Of a stretch of DNA of 44,440 nt, positions 28,204 through 36,771 are shown in pieces; position 1 is the first letter of the stretch; each line of letters starts with the position of its first letter. The DNA lies in NCBI GenBank assembly GCA_014860745.1, contig JACZJC010000044.1, positions 1 to 44,440 of the forward strand, in the 5' to 3' direction. The position numbers and the translations under genes are program-made. Below the pieces are notes generated by a model that was given only the letters and a program-made list of their open reading frames with translations, had not been told where the DNA came from and made no database searches. Source of the DNA: Anaerolineales bacterium. Its GTDB lineage: Bacteria > Chloroflexota > Anaerolineae > Anaerolineales > Villigracilaceae.

Positions 28204-31200
28204 ATGTCTTTGTTGCGATTGACACAGCACGTGGAAAAAGAAGACGACTATCGCATCGAAATATCTTTCGAGGATGACGGCACGCGCGAGACTCCCGAAG
28301 CGCGGTTTGAGTTCAAGATGACCGACAGTGACCGCGCAGATTTGCGCTGGTATCTGGAAGATTATCTGCAATATCCGCTGGACCCCGCGCCGCAGATCGC
28401 GGAACGGATCGAGGGGCGCATTCGGGATTTGGGAATCGAACTGTTCAAGAAAATTTTTCAATCCAATGACGATACGCGCGACCTGTGGGCGACATTGCGC
28501 GACAGATTAGCTGATACGCGCGTGGAAGTGGCGACGGACGTCAAAGGTGCGACGGCGTTGCCGTGGGAATTATTGCGCGACCCGAAGACAGACGAAGCGC
28601 TGGCATTACGTGCGAAGACGTTTGTCCGCAGTTTTAACAAGCCTGCACAAAAAGTTCACAAGCCCCAGCCCGCGGACAAGGTGCGGATTCTGCTGGTGAT
28701 CTGTCGACCAGGCGGAGGCGATGATGTACCGTTCCGTTCGGTGTCGGGCTATATGCTCAAAGGTCTTACCGATGCGGCGCGCGAGCGTTTCGAACTGGAT
28801 GTGCTGCGCCCGCCGACCTTCGAGCAGTTGAGCAAAACGTTGCGCAACGCCAAAGCGGACGGCAAGCCGTATCACATCGTCCACTTCGACGGGCACGGCG
28901 GATATCTCAATACCGATACCAGCAAGCCATCCGAGTGGCTGCGTTCCCTGTCTTCCATCATGTTGGGCGGATTGCGCGATGGCTCGCATGGCTACCTGTT
29001 CTTTGAACATCCCAAGCCTGACGCGAACAATGAAAACTCGCAACTGGTGGACGGTCCCACGTTGGGCAAATTGCTGGCGGAGACCGATACGCCTGTGTTG
29101 ATCCTGAACGCGTGTCGTTCGGCGCATGCGGAGTTTCAAGCGCAGCCCGACGTCGCCAAGGATGTGGACGAATCGCAGTCGCAGGTTCGCGCGTTCGGTT
29201 CGTTGGCGCAGGAGGTGATGAACGAGGGCGTGGCAGGCGTGGTCGCCATGCGCTACAACGTGTACGTGGTGACCGCCGCGCAATTCGTGGCGGATTTGTA
29301 TGCCGCGCTCGCAAGTGGGCAGGGACTCGGCGAAGCCGTCAGCATGGGACGCAAGCAACTCGCCGCCCAGCCGCTGCGCGAGATCGCCTTCGACCCCATC
29401 GCCTTGCAGGATTGGTCGGTGCCTGTGGCGTATGAAGCCGCGCCGATTCAATTGTTCACCAAACCATCGGGCGCGGGGACCGCGCCCCTACGGATTGATC
29501 TGTCGAAAAACACCAGCGCGGAAGATAACCTCCCGCGCCCCGACGTCGGATTCTTCGGGCGCGACGAAACCATCCTTGCCCTTGACCGCGCTTTTGATAC
29601 GCAATCTGTTGTTTTGTTAAATGCCTACGCGGGCAGCGGCAAGACGATGACCGCCGCCGAGTTCGCGCGCTGGTATGCGCAGACGGGCGGGTTGCACGGT
29701 CCCATCCTGTTCACATCCTTCGAACAATACAAACCGTTCACGCAGATCCTTTCGGCGGTGGAAGAAACGTATCGTCCCGTGCTGGAACAGAACAACATCC
29801 AGTGGCTGGCGCTGAGCGACGATGACCGCCTGAACCTGACGCTGCAAATCTTCCAGCAGATTCCGCCGCTGTGGATCTGGGATAACGTCGAGCCTGTCAA
29901 CGGCTTCCCCGCGGGCGCGGATTCGGCGTGGAGTTTGAGCGAACAGCGCGAGTTGCGTACCTTCCTGCAGATCGTGACCGCGCAAAGCAAGACCAAATTC
30001 CTGCTGACCTCGCGCCGCGACGAACGCGAATGGCTGGGCGACATCCCCAAGCGCGTGACCCTGCCGCCCATGCCCATGCAGGAACGCGTGCGCCTGACCC
30101 GCGCGCTGGCTGACAAGCAGGGCAAGCGGATCGCCGACGTGAAGGATTGGCTGCCCCTGCTGCGCTTCACGCAGGGCAACCCGTTGACCATCACCGTGAT
30201 GGTCGGACAGGCGCTGCGCGATGGACTGGAGACAAGCGCGCAAGTTAACGCGTACTTGGAGAAACTGCATAACGGCGAGACCGCCTTTGACGATGAAGCC
30301 AGCGAAGGACGCTCGAAATCGCTGGGCGCTTCGTTGAGTTACGGCTTCGAGCAAGCCTTCAACGTAGACGAACGCAAAGTCCTCGCGCTCCTGCATTTCT
30401 TTCAGGGGTTTGTGGATGTAGACGCTGTGAGATTAATGATTACAGATGAAGATTGGGGCGTTGGTTCAAAAGACTTTACCAACGAAACAGGCATTGCCAT
30501 TTTAGACAAGGCTGCCGACATCGGCTTGCTGACCTCGCACGGCGGCGGATACTACACCATCCATCCCGCCCTGCCGTGGTTCTTCCGCTCGCTGTTTGAG
30601 CGCTGCTATTCGCAGACGGAGGACAGTGGACGGATGACCGATGAAGGCGAATCACCGTCTACCGTCCTCGGTCCTCCGTCCATGCGAGCAACGCGAGCAT
30701 ACGTCGAATCCATGGGCGCACTCGGAGACTACTATCACAACCAATACGGAGACGGCAACCGCGACGTGATCGCGTCCCTGCGCAGAGAGGAACCCAATCT
30801 CCTGCACGCGCGCTCCTTGGCACGCCAGCATGGATGGTGGGATGCGCTTATCAGCGCCATGCAGGGACTGAATCAACTCTATGACCACACGGGACGTCGT
30901 GCCGAGTGGAAACGGCTGGTGGAAGAGATCGTGCCAGACTTTGTGGGTGCGAATGATTTGTCCTTGTCAGGGCGCGAAGAACAGTGGGATATTATTACAC
31001 ACTACCGCGTACTCCTTGCAAAAGAAGCACGCAACTTGGCAGAAGCCGAGCGACTCCAACTCGTGCGCGTGGATTGGAATCGCCGCCGAGCCGCCTCCCT
31101 GCTCATCCGTTCAGCAGAATTGATTAATGCTGGGGAGAAAAATAGTTTACGGTCATTGGGCGCTTCATTGCATGAACTCGGACAAATTCAACGAGAAATA

Positions 31201-31860
31201 GATCAACCTGATTGCGTAAAGAATTATCGAGAGACATTTGAAATTGCGCAACGCATTGACGACAATGCTGTTGCCGCCTCTGCCGCCTTCAATCTCGGAC
31301 ATGCCTACAAAAACCTGCCCGCCCTGAGAAATCTGGAAGAAGCCGAGCGCTGGTATCGTCGCAGTTTGGAATTATTCGCAGCAGGGGATAGGTTGGGGCG
31401 TGGAAAATGCCACAATATGCTTGGCGTTACTGCCTACGAGCGCTTCGAAGAGGTAAAGAAAGAAGGGAAAGCAAAAGAAGAGTTGTTGAATCATCTTAAC
31501 GCCGCTGCGGATTACTACCAGCAAGCCCTTGATCTTTACCCGCCTTACGCTGTGAACGATTTGGCAATGACATATAGAAATCTCGGCAACATTTATGCAG
31601 AAACAGGAGATATAGAAAACTCCCTAAAGAATTCTAACCAGAGTATTCATTACTCAGAAACAGAAGGTGACTTATATCAAGCAGGACAGACTCGCCGCAA
31701 TGTTGCCATCATGCTTTCCCAAAACGGACGTCTCTCCGATGCGCTGCTCTACGCCCGCGCCGCGCTGCGCAATTTCGAGTCATACGGGGGGCAGGCGAAG
31801 GATGATGAAGATAAGACGAAAGGGTTGATTGCGGAGATTGAAGAGGCGATGAAGAAGTAA
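28204..31860 (+). CDS. CHAT protease - NB-ARC - TPR protein
   Basis: The 1218-residue protein has three parts. Residues about 90-420 form a caspase-like CHAT peptidase with the catalytic pair His231 (VHFDGHGGY) and Cys304 (LILNACRSA), plus VAMRYNVY and GEAVSMGRKQL. Residues about 445-790 form an NB-ARC/STAND ATPase: FFGRDE, Walker A AGSGKT (476-481), Walker B LWIWDN (556-561) and LLTSRRDE (600-607). The C-terminal third (about 930-1210) has TPR-like helical repeats such as AERWYRRSLELFAAGDRLG. Such proteins sense a ligand through repeats, oligomerise with ATP and switch on the protease, often in defence or self/non-self systems. The start has a strong GGAGG. The linker near 804-827 is encoded by an inverted heptad array. 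Confidence 0.92.
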   Translation: MSLLRLTQHVEKEDDYRIEISFEDDGTRETPEARFEFKMTDSDRADLRWYLEDYLQYPLDPAPQIAERIEGRIRDLGIELFKKIFQSNDDTRDLWATLRDRLADTRVEVATDVKGATALPWELLRDPKTDEALALRAKTFVRSFNKPAQKVHKPQPADKVRILLVICRPGGGDDVPFRSVSGYMLKGLTDAARERFELDVLRPPTFEQLSKTLRNAKADGKPYHIVHFDGHGGYLNTDTSKPSEWLRSLSSIMLGGLRDGSHGYLFFEHPKPDANNENSQLVDGPTLGKLLAETDTPVLILNACRSAHAEFQAQPDVAKDVDESQSQVRAFGSLAQEVMNEGVAGVVAMRYNVYVVTAAQFVADLYAALASGQGLGEAVSMGRKQLAAQPLREIAFDPIALQDWSVPVAYEAAPIQLFTKPSGAGTAPLRIDLSKNTSAEDNLPRPDVGFFGRDETILALDRAFDTQSVVLLNAYAGSGKTMTAAEFARWYAQTGGLHGPILFTSFEQYKPFTQILSAVEETYRPVLEQNNIQWLALSDDDRLNLTLQIFQQIPPLWIWDNVEPVNGFPAGADSAWSLSEQRELRTFLQIVTAQSKTKFLLTSRRDEREWLGDIPKRVTLPPMPMQERVRLTRALADKQGKRIADVKDWLPLLRFTQGNPLTITVMVGQALRDGLETSAQVNAYLEKLHNGETAFDDEASEGRSKSLGASLSYGFEQAFNVDERKVLALLHFFQGFVDVDAVRLMITDEDWGVGSKDFTNETGIAILDKAADIGLLTSHGGGYYTIHPALPWFFRSLFERCYSQTEDSGRMTDEGESPSTVLGPPSMRATRAYVESMGALGDYYHNQYGDGNRDVIASLRREEPNLLHARSLARQHGWWDALISAMQGLNQLYDHTGRRAEWKRLVEEIVPDFVGANDLSLSGREEQWDIITHYRVLLAKEARNLAEAERLQLVRVDWNRRRAASLLIRSAELINAGEKNSLRSLGASLHELGQIQREIDQPDCVKNYRETFEIAQRIDDNAVAASAAFNLGHAYKNLPALRNLEEAERWYRRSLELFAAGDRLGRGKCHNMLGVTAYERFEEVKKEGKAKEELLNHLNAAADYYQQALDLYPPYAVNDLAMTYRNLGNIYAETGDIENSLKNSNQSIHYSETEGDLYQAGQTRRNVAIMLSQNGRLSDALLYARAALRNFESYGGQAKDDEDKTKGLIAEIEEAMKK
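29469..29493. repeat. Partial GTAGGG-type repeat in the CHAT-NB-ARC linker
   Basis: GGGCGCG and CGCGCCC form a hairpin followed by CTACGG, matching the right half of the repeats at 32391-32441 and 37560-37631. It encodes the interdomain residues SGAGTAPL. Confidence 0.5.
30615..30684. repeat. Inverted heptad array inside the CHAT-NB-ARC-TPR gene
   Basis: Ten contiguous 7-bp units run in register. Left units are of the type GACGGAG and GACGGAT; right units are of the type GTCCTCG and GTCCTCC, roughly the reverse complement. Two central units form a loop. The array is read in frame as a polar Ser/Thr/Asp/Glu-rich linker between the ATPase and the TPR region. Confidence 0.78.
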
Positions 31861-31960
31861 CCGTCCACGAATGGGGTCACGAATACTCGAATGCAGATGG
31901 GCGAGATGTCCATTCGGGAATTCGTGATAGGTTTTATTCGTGGATGGTTTTTGCCTTTTT
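31861..31960 (+). terminator. Long hairpin repeat with T-rich tail after the CHAT gene
   Basis: CCGTCCACGAAT (31861-31872) pairs with ATTCGTGGATGG (31936-31947), and nested TCACGAAT (31877-31884) pairs with ATTCGTGA (31920-31927). A T-rich run (31948-31960) follows. It begins directly after the CHAT stop codon, so it probably terminates that transcript, and it also looks like a dispersed repeat built from CACGAAT units. Confidence 0.65.
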
Positions 31961-31963
31961 CCC

Positions 31964-31992
31964 TTGACTCTTTCCCATCTCAGACGTAAAAT
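31964..31992 (+). promoter_or_regulatory. Sigma-70-type promoter of the trp operon
   Basis: TTGACT (31964-31969), a 17-bp spacer and TAAAAT (31987-31992) form a strong match. The predicted start near 32000 would place the T-box leader at the 5' end of the transcript. Confidence 0.78.
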
Positions 31993-32008
31993 CCCGCCCA
32001 CATAAAGT

Positions 32009-32041
<33 letters not shown>

Positions 32042-32062
32042 CGATTACCAGAGAGCCGAGCC

Positions 32063-32093
32063 GTTGGTCGAGTAGGAACGTATCGAGACCAAC
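32063..32093. repeat. GTTGGT-type repeat inserted in T-box Stem I (copy 3)
   Basis: GTTGGTC (32063-32069) and GACCAAC (32087-32093) are the arms, with GAGTAGGAACGTATCGA between. Without bases 32069-32098 the leader would read AGAGAGCCGAGCCG followed by TTGGTGCAAGC, the normal T-box Stem I apical sequence. The repeat therefore appears to be inserted into, and to lengthen, the end of Stem I. Confidence 0.68.
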
Positions 32094-32344
32094 GCGGTGC
32101 AAGCAAGGCAAAAGCGCAGAAGCCGAATGGCCCTCCGAGTTGTGAAGAGAAAGCCCAATGGGCGAGTACCAGAGACGGGAACTGCACCCGTTACCCCGCA
32201 GAGTTTCTTAGAAGGATAGCAACTACAGAACCACCCAGCTATCCAACTAGCAAACTACAAGAGTGACGCTGGCTTTGATTTCCTGTGTGCATCACGCAGG
32301 ATTTTTTTGTTAATAGCGTTTAACTTGGGTGGCACCACGAGATT

Positions 32345-32377
32345 CCCCTCTCGTCCCAATCGGACGGAGGGGATTTT
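32345..32377 (+). terminator. T-box regulated terminator before trpE
   Basis: CCCCTC (32345-32350) and CGTCC (32352-32356) pair with GGACG (32362-32366) and GAGGGG (32367-32372), followed by ATTTT. It lies immediately after the T-box sequence, as expected for the terminator that competes with the antiterminator. Confidence 0.88.
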
Positions 32378-32390
32378 AATTTAATCATTT

Positions 32391-32441
32391 GTAGGGGCGA
32401 GTCATCTCGCCCGACATTGGGCGGGGAAACCCCGCCCCTAC
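32391..32441. repeat. GTAGGG-type double-hairpin repeat (copy 1)
   Basis: The ends are GTAGGGGCG and CGCCCCTAC. Inside, GGGCGAG/CTCGCCC and GGGCGGGG/CCCCGCCC form two hairpins. It lies between the T-box terminator and the trpE ribosome-binding site. A copy with the same design forms the end of trpC (37560-37631). Confidence 0.85.
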
Positions 32442-32456
32442 GGAAAAAGGAGACAT

Positions 32457-33899
32457 ATGCTACTCGAAGCCAATACAACTCAAACTGTTATCCGCGAGAT
32501 CTCCGCGGACCTCGAAACGCCCATCAGCGTGTTTATGAAACTGCGCGGAGAGACGTCGTCGTTCCTGCTCGAATCCGTGGAAGGCGGTGAGCGCATCGCA
32601 CGCTACTCCTTTATTGGAATCAAGCCCAGGGCACAATACATCATCCGCGGGAATGAAATCGAAGTTATTGAATCCGATTCGTCACGTGTTATCACGCTCG
32701 ATGAGAACAGCGATCCCACCTATTTTCTTCAGCAGGAAATGAGCCGCTTCACTTTCAAGGCGCAGGCGGGGGTGCCTCGTTTCATCGGCGGGTTGGTGGG
32801 CTATCTCGGGTACGAGTCCGTTCGTTATTTTGAACCAACTCTCAGGCCTGGCATGAAGCGCGGCGCGATACCCGATGGAATTTATTTGCTGGCGGATACC
32901 GTCATCGCGTTCGATCATGCGCGTCGCAGCCTATCCCTGATCGCGAATGTCCTCGATGGCGATGTCGAATCCGCGAATCGCAAACTCGATGAAATTGAAG
33001 CGCGCATCCATCAATCCCTGCCGCCTGCTGAAAAGCGTAATTTGCAAACATCAAAGACGCGTTCAAACATGATGCAAGGACGTTTTGAAGACATGGTGCG
33101 CGATGCCAGGGAACACATTGCGGCGGGCGACATTTTTCAGGTGGTGCTTTCGCAGCGCTTCACGCGCGAAACGAACGTCGAGCCGTTCGATGTCTATCGC
33201 GCAGTGCGGCGGTTGAACCCATCGCCGTATATGTTCTTTTTTGATTTCGGGATCGTGGATGATGAACCGCTCTTCATTGTTGGATCGTCGCCTGAGATGT
33301 TTGTGCGCTTGGAAGGACGAACCGCTTCACTCCGACCGATCGCCGGGACACGTCCACGAGGAGCTGATTCCAACGCTGACGCCGCGCTCGCTGAAGAGCT
33401 GCTCGCCGACCCGAAGGAACGTGCCGAGCATGTGATGTTGGTTGACCTGGGTCGCAATGACCTGGGACGTGTGTGTGAATATGGCACAGTGAAAGTCTCC
33501 GACTTCTTCACGGTTGAAAAGTATTCACATGTCATGCACATCGTTTCGCATGTGGAAGGTAAACTCAAAGCTGACTTGACCGCCTTCGATCTGGTGCGTG
33601 CCGCCTTCCCCGCAGGGACGGTCAGCGGTGCGCCGAAAGTCCGTGCGTTGGAGATCATCTCCGAACTCGAACCTGACCCACGCGGAGCCTACGCAGGCAT
33701 GGTCGGTTACTTCGGCTTCGACGGCAACATGGACACCTGTCTCGCCATCCGCACAATGGTTGGGCGCGGCAACACTTTCAGCGTGCAGGCAGGTGCAGGC
33801 ATCGTCGCTGATTCGAATCCGACAACGGAATTTCAGGAGACCGTCAATAAAGCCTCCGCGATGTTGAAAGCGATAGATGTGGCGGAGACGAATAGTTAA
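32457..33899 (+). CDS. trpE: Anthranilate synthase component I
   Basis: The 480-residue protein catalyses anthranilate formation from chorismate with the glutaminase TrpG. The chorismate-binding domain has AAGDIFQVVLSQRF, the motif RPIAGTRPRG, LVDLGRNDLGRV, FPAGTVSGAPKVRA and VQAGAGIVADSNP. The LLES motif (37-40), linked in TrpE proteins to feedback inhibition by tryptophan, is intact, so enzyme-level control probably adds to the T-box. A strong Shine-Dalgarno (AAAGGAGA) precedes the ATG. It is the first gene of the operon. A palindromic repeat separates it from trpS. Confidence 0.96.
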   Translation: MLLEANTTQTVIREISADLETPISVFMKLRGETSSFLLESVEGGERIARYSFIGIKPRAQYIIRGNEIEVIESDSSRVITLDENSDPTYFLQQEMSRFTFKAQAGVPRFIGGLVGYLGYESVRYFEPTLRPGMKRGAIPDGIYLLADTVIAFDHARRSLSLIANVLDGDVESANRKLDEIEARIHQSLPPAEKRNLQTSKTRSNMMQGRFEDMVRDAREHIAAGDIFQVVLSQRFTRETNVEPFDVYRAVRRLNPSPYMFFFDFGIVDDEPLFIVGSSPEMFVRLEGRTASLRPIAGTRPRGADSNADAALAEELLADPKERAEHVMLVDLGRNDLGRVCEYGTVKVSDFFTVEKYSHVMHIVSHVEGKLKADLTAFDLVRAAFPAGTVSGAPKVRALEIISELEPDPRGAYAGMVGYFGFDGNMDTCLAIRTMVGRGNTFSVQAGAGIVADSNPTTEFQETVNKASAMLKAIDVAETNS

Positions 33900-33901
33900 C
33901 A

Positions 33902-34003
33902 TGTCGTTGCGAGCCCGAAGGGCGAAGCAATCTCCCAATAACAATACAAATCTTGTTTCGAGGAGATTGCTTCGTCGGGAAGAACACCCTTCTCGCAACG
34001 ACA
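33902..34003. repeat. Palindromic dispersed repeat, 102 bp (copy 2)
   Basis: Its ends are perfect 12-bp inverted repeats, TGTCGTTGCGAG and CTCGCAACGACA. Inside, GAAGCAATCTCC (33924-33935) pairs with GGAGATTGCTTC (33962-33973). It is the same family as 10242-10326 and fills nearly all of the gap between trpE and trpS. Confidence 0.88.
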
Positions 34004-34030
34004 TATGAAATGTAACGAAAGGATATAACC

Positions 34031-35080
34031 ATGACAACCAAACCCCGCCTCCTCACCGGTGACCGTCCCACAGGACGACTGCATCTCGGTCACTACGTCG
34101 GCTCACTGGAAAATCGCGTGCGACTGCAGCATCAATACGAATCCTTTTTCATCATCGCAGACTTGCACACGCTCACCACCAAGCCCGAGCCGCAATATAT
34201 CAAGGAGATTCCAGCCTACATCAAAGAGACCGTGTTGGATTACCTTGCTGTTGGCATCGACCCCGGTGTCAGCACGATCTTTGTCCAATCGGCAATTCCT
34301 GAAACTTATCAGTTGAATCTGCTCTTTGAAATGCTGGTCACCGTGCCGCGCCTCGAACGGATGCCCACGCTCAAAGACATGGCACGCGACGCCAACATGG
34401 ACTCGATGCCGTTTGGATTGCTTGGCTATCCTGTTTTGCAAGCCGTGGACATTTTGCTTCCCCGTGCGCAGGTTGTCCCTGTTGGACGCGACAATCAGTC
34501 CCATGTGGAACTCGCCCGCGAAATGGCACGCCGTTTCAACAACCTCTATGGCGAAGTCTTCCCCGAACCCGAGTCCATCATCGGCGATGTCCCGCTCCTC
34601 GTCGGCACGGACGGACAAAGCAAAATGAGCAAGTCCGTAGGCAATGCCATCTATCTCTCCGATGACGCGGAAACGGTCAAGCAAAAAGTGATGAACATGT
34701 ACACCGACCCGAAACGTCTCCGCGCCACCGACCCCGGAACAGTCGAAGGCAATCCCGTCTTCATTTATCACGACGCATTCAATCCCTCCAAAGCGGAAGT
34801 GGACGATTTGAAGGAACGTTATCGGCAGGGCAAAGTCGGTGACGTGGAAGTCAAGCAGAAACTCGCGGTTGCCATTAACAACTTCCTTGAACCGATCCGC
34901 GAGAAGCGTGCCTATTTCCTTGCACATCCTTTAATCCCAAGCGATGTGCTTGCGCATGGCATCGGCCGCATGCAAACCGAAGCCAAAGCGACGATGGAAC
35001 TTGTCCGCGAGAAGACAGGCTTGTCCTATTCACTGGATTTGTTTGTGGATACTGTTGATATTTTCGGAAACGAAGATTAA
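34031..35080 (+). CDS. trpS: Tryptophanyl-tRNA synthetase
   Basis: The 349-residue class I aminoacyl-tRNA synthetase has the HIGH-type motif HLGH (18-21) after TGDRPTGRL, and KMSKS (198-202) in [29 protein letters not shown] matches the family's substrate-binding region. Length is normal. It charges tRNA-Trp, the molecule read by the T-box at the head of the operon, so placing trpS inside the trp operon lets low charging raise both tryptophan synthesis and the charging enzyme. It lies 130 bp after trpE, separated by a repeat, and has its own Shine-Dalgarno (GAAAGGA). Confidence 0.96.
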   Translation: MTTKPRLLTGDRPTGRLHLGHYVGSLENRVRLQHQYESFFIIADLHTLTTKPEPQYIKEIPAYIKETVLDYLAVGIDPGVSTIFVQSAIPETYQLNLLFEMLVTVPRLERMPTLKDMARDANMDSMPFGLLGYPVLQAVDILLPRAQVVPVGRDNQSHVELAREMARRFNNLYGEVFPEPESIIGDVPLLVGTDGQSKMSKSVGNAIYLSDDAETVKQKVMNMYTDPKRLRATDPGTVEGNPVFIYHDAFNPSKAEVDDLKERYRQGKVGDVEVKQKLAVAINNFLEPIREKRAYFLAHPLIPSDVLAHGIGRMQTEAKATMELVREKTGLSYSLDLFVDTVDIFGNED

Positions 35081-35081
35081 G

Positions 35082-35144
35082 AGTCAAAAGTCAAAGGTCA
35101 CAAGTCGTTCCGACCTTCGACCTTTGACCTTCGACTTGAAAGGA
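35082..35144. repeat. Inverted heptad array between trpS and trpGD
   Basis: Nine 7-bp units fill the gap. Left units are of the type AGTCAAA and GGTCACA; right units are of the type TCGACCT and TTGACCT. It starts one base after the trpS stop codon, and its last unit (GAAAGGA) supplies the Shine-Dalgarno of trpGD. A hairpin could form with the ribosome-binding site at its 3' edge. Confidence 0.8.
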
Positions 35145-35151
35145 TTTCAAC

Positions 35152-36771
35152 ATGTTGGTTTTAATTGATAACTACGATTCTTTTACTTATAACTTGGTAC
35201 AGTATTTTGGCGAACTCGGCGCGGATATCAAAGTCTTCCGCAATGACCAGGTGACGATGAATCAACTTATTGCGCTCAATCCGTCACATCTCGTCATCTC
35301 CCCAGGTCCAGGTGAGCCGCTCAAAGACGACGGCATCTCATCTGACGCCATCAAACACTTCGACGGCAAGATTCCCGTGCTCGGCGTTTGTCTCGGGCAT
35401 CAAGCCCTCGGCGCAGTCTTCGGCGGCAGAGTGGACCGCGCCCAGCGTCTCATGCACGGCAAGACCTCCAAAGTGACTCACAATGGGCAGGGTATCTTCA
35501 AAGGCATCCCCTCGCCGTTCGAAGCCATGCGCTATCACTCGCTGGTGGTCTATGACCCGATCCCCGCCGAACTCGAAGTGACCGCCATCACCCCCGAAGA
35601 AGAGATCATGGGACTCAAACATCGTGAGCATCAAACCTACGGGGTACAGTTCCATCCCGAGTCCATCCTTACCGAACACGGTAAGCAGCTGCTCAAAAAC
35701 TTTTTAGATCTGAATCCTACTCCCACCGCGAAAGGAGAGCCCGCCATGCTAAAGCCCTTTATCGCCAAAACCATCAACCGCACCGACCTTACTGCTGATG
35801 AAGCCGAACAAGCGATGAACATCATCATGACAGGTCAAGCCACGCAGGCGCAGATCGGCGCGTATCTTGTTGCCCTTCGCATGAAAGGCGAGACCATCCC
35901 TGAGATCACAGGCTCCGTCCGTGCGATGCGAAGTGTTTCCGTCAAGGTCAAGCTCAACACAACGGAACCCATCTATGACATCGTCGGCACAGGCGGCGAC
36001 GGCGCGCACACGTTCAATATCTCCACTGCTGCGGCGTTTGTCCTCGCGGGCACAGGACGCAAGGTTGCCAAGCACGGCAACCGTGCCGCGTCCTCGCAGT
36101 GCGGAAGCGCCGACGTTCTTTCTGCCCTCGGAGTCAATCTTGACCTCACCGCCGACCAGGTCGCAAAAGCTATCGAGCAAATTGGCATTGGCTTTATGTT
36201 TGCGCCCAAGTTTCACCCCGCCATGAAGCATGCCATTGGTCCACGCAAGGAGATCGGTCAACGCACCATTTTCAACATTCTTGGTCCGCTCACCAACCCC
36301 GCGGGCGCGAATATCCAGCTTACAGGCGTCTACGATGCCAAGCTCACCGAACCGCTCGCGCATGTCCTCAACGAACTTGGCTCCAAAGCCGCGCTTGTCA
36401 TTCACGGCGCGAACGGTCTCGACGAACTCAACACCACGGGTGCCAATCGCGTCAGCCATCTCAAGAACGGCAACGTCGAAACCTACGACCTCAATCCTGC
36501 CGACCTTGGTCTCCCGCAATCCACCGTTCAAGATTTGCGCGGCGGCACGCCCGACGAATCCGCTCAAATGATGCGCGACCTCCTCTCAAATAAACTGAAC
36601 GGCGCACGCCGCGACGCGGTCCTTCTCAACGCTGCCGCTGCCCTTGCCGCCGAGTCGGGTGATTTCAAGTCCGCGCTCGAAGAAGCGAAAGAAGCACTCG
36701 ATAGTGGCAAAGCCCTTGCGAAACTCAACGCCCTCGTGGAATTTTCGCAAAGTCTACAACCTGCCCAATGA
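35152..36771 (+). CDS. trpGD: Fused anthranilate synthase glutaminase / anthranilate phosphoribosyltransferase
   Basis: Residues 1 to about 187 form a class I glutaminase: [25 protein letters not shown], nucleophile Cys in GVCLGHQ, and the His/Glu pair in HPES. It supplies ammonia to TrpE. Residues about 199-539 form TrpD, which joins anthranilate to [39 protein letters not shown], and [13 protein letters not shown]. TrpG-TrpD fusions are known in other bacteria. At 35731-35748 an AAAGGAG followed 8 bases later by an in-frame ATG (Met199) could start a separate TrpD. The stop overlaps the trpC start by 4 bp. Confidence 0.95.
   Translation: MLVLIDNYDSFTYNLVQYFGELGADIKVFRNDQVTMNQLIALNPSHLVISPGPGEPLKDDGISSDAIKHFDGKIPVLGVCLGHQALGAVFGGRVDRAQRLMHGKTSKVTHNGQGIFKGIPSPFEAMRYHSLVVYDPIPAELEVTAITPEEEIMGLKHREHQTYGVQFHPESILTEHGKQLLKNFLDLNPTPTAKGEPAMLKPFIAKTINRTDLTADEAEQAMNIIMTGQATQAQIGAYLVALRMKGETIPEITGSVRAMRSVSVKVKLNTTEPIYDIVGTGGDGAHTFNISTAAAFVLAGTGRKVAKHGNRAASSQCGSADVLSALGVNLDLTADQVAKAIEQIGIGFMFAPKFHPAMKHAIGPRKEIGQRTIFNILGPLTNPAGANIQLTGVYDAKLTEPLAHVLNELGSKAALVIHGANGLDELNTTGANRVSHLKNGNVETYDLNPADLGLPQSTVQDLRGGTPDESAQMMRDLLSNKLNGARRDAVLLNAAAALAAESGDFKSALEEAKEALDSGKALAKLNALVEFSQSLQPAQ
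35731..35748 (+). promoter_or_regulatory. Internal ribosome-binding site and start for TrpD
   Basis: AAAGGAG (35731-35737) is spaced 8 bases from an in-frame ATG (35746-35748) exactly at the linker between the glutaminase and phosphoribosyltransferase domains. It would make a free 341-residue TrpD. This may be a relic of separate genes before fusion. Confidence 0.55.

Noticed and set aside
28606-29451. 281-codon minus-strand frame opposite the CHAT domain
   Set aside because: Antisense to the catalytic region, Arg/His-rich, no ribosome-binding site or motif.
34103-34927. 274-codon minus-strand frame opposite trpS
   Set aside because: Antisense to a complete trpS with both class I signatures; no independent support.
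35749-36567. 272-codon minus-strand frame opposite trpD
   Set aside because: Antisense shadow of the TrpD domain, with composition unlike a real protein.
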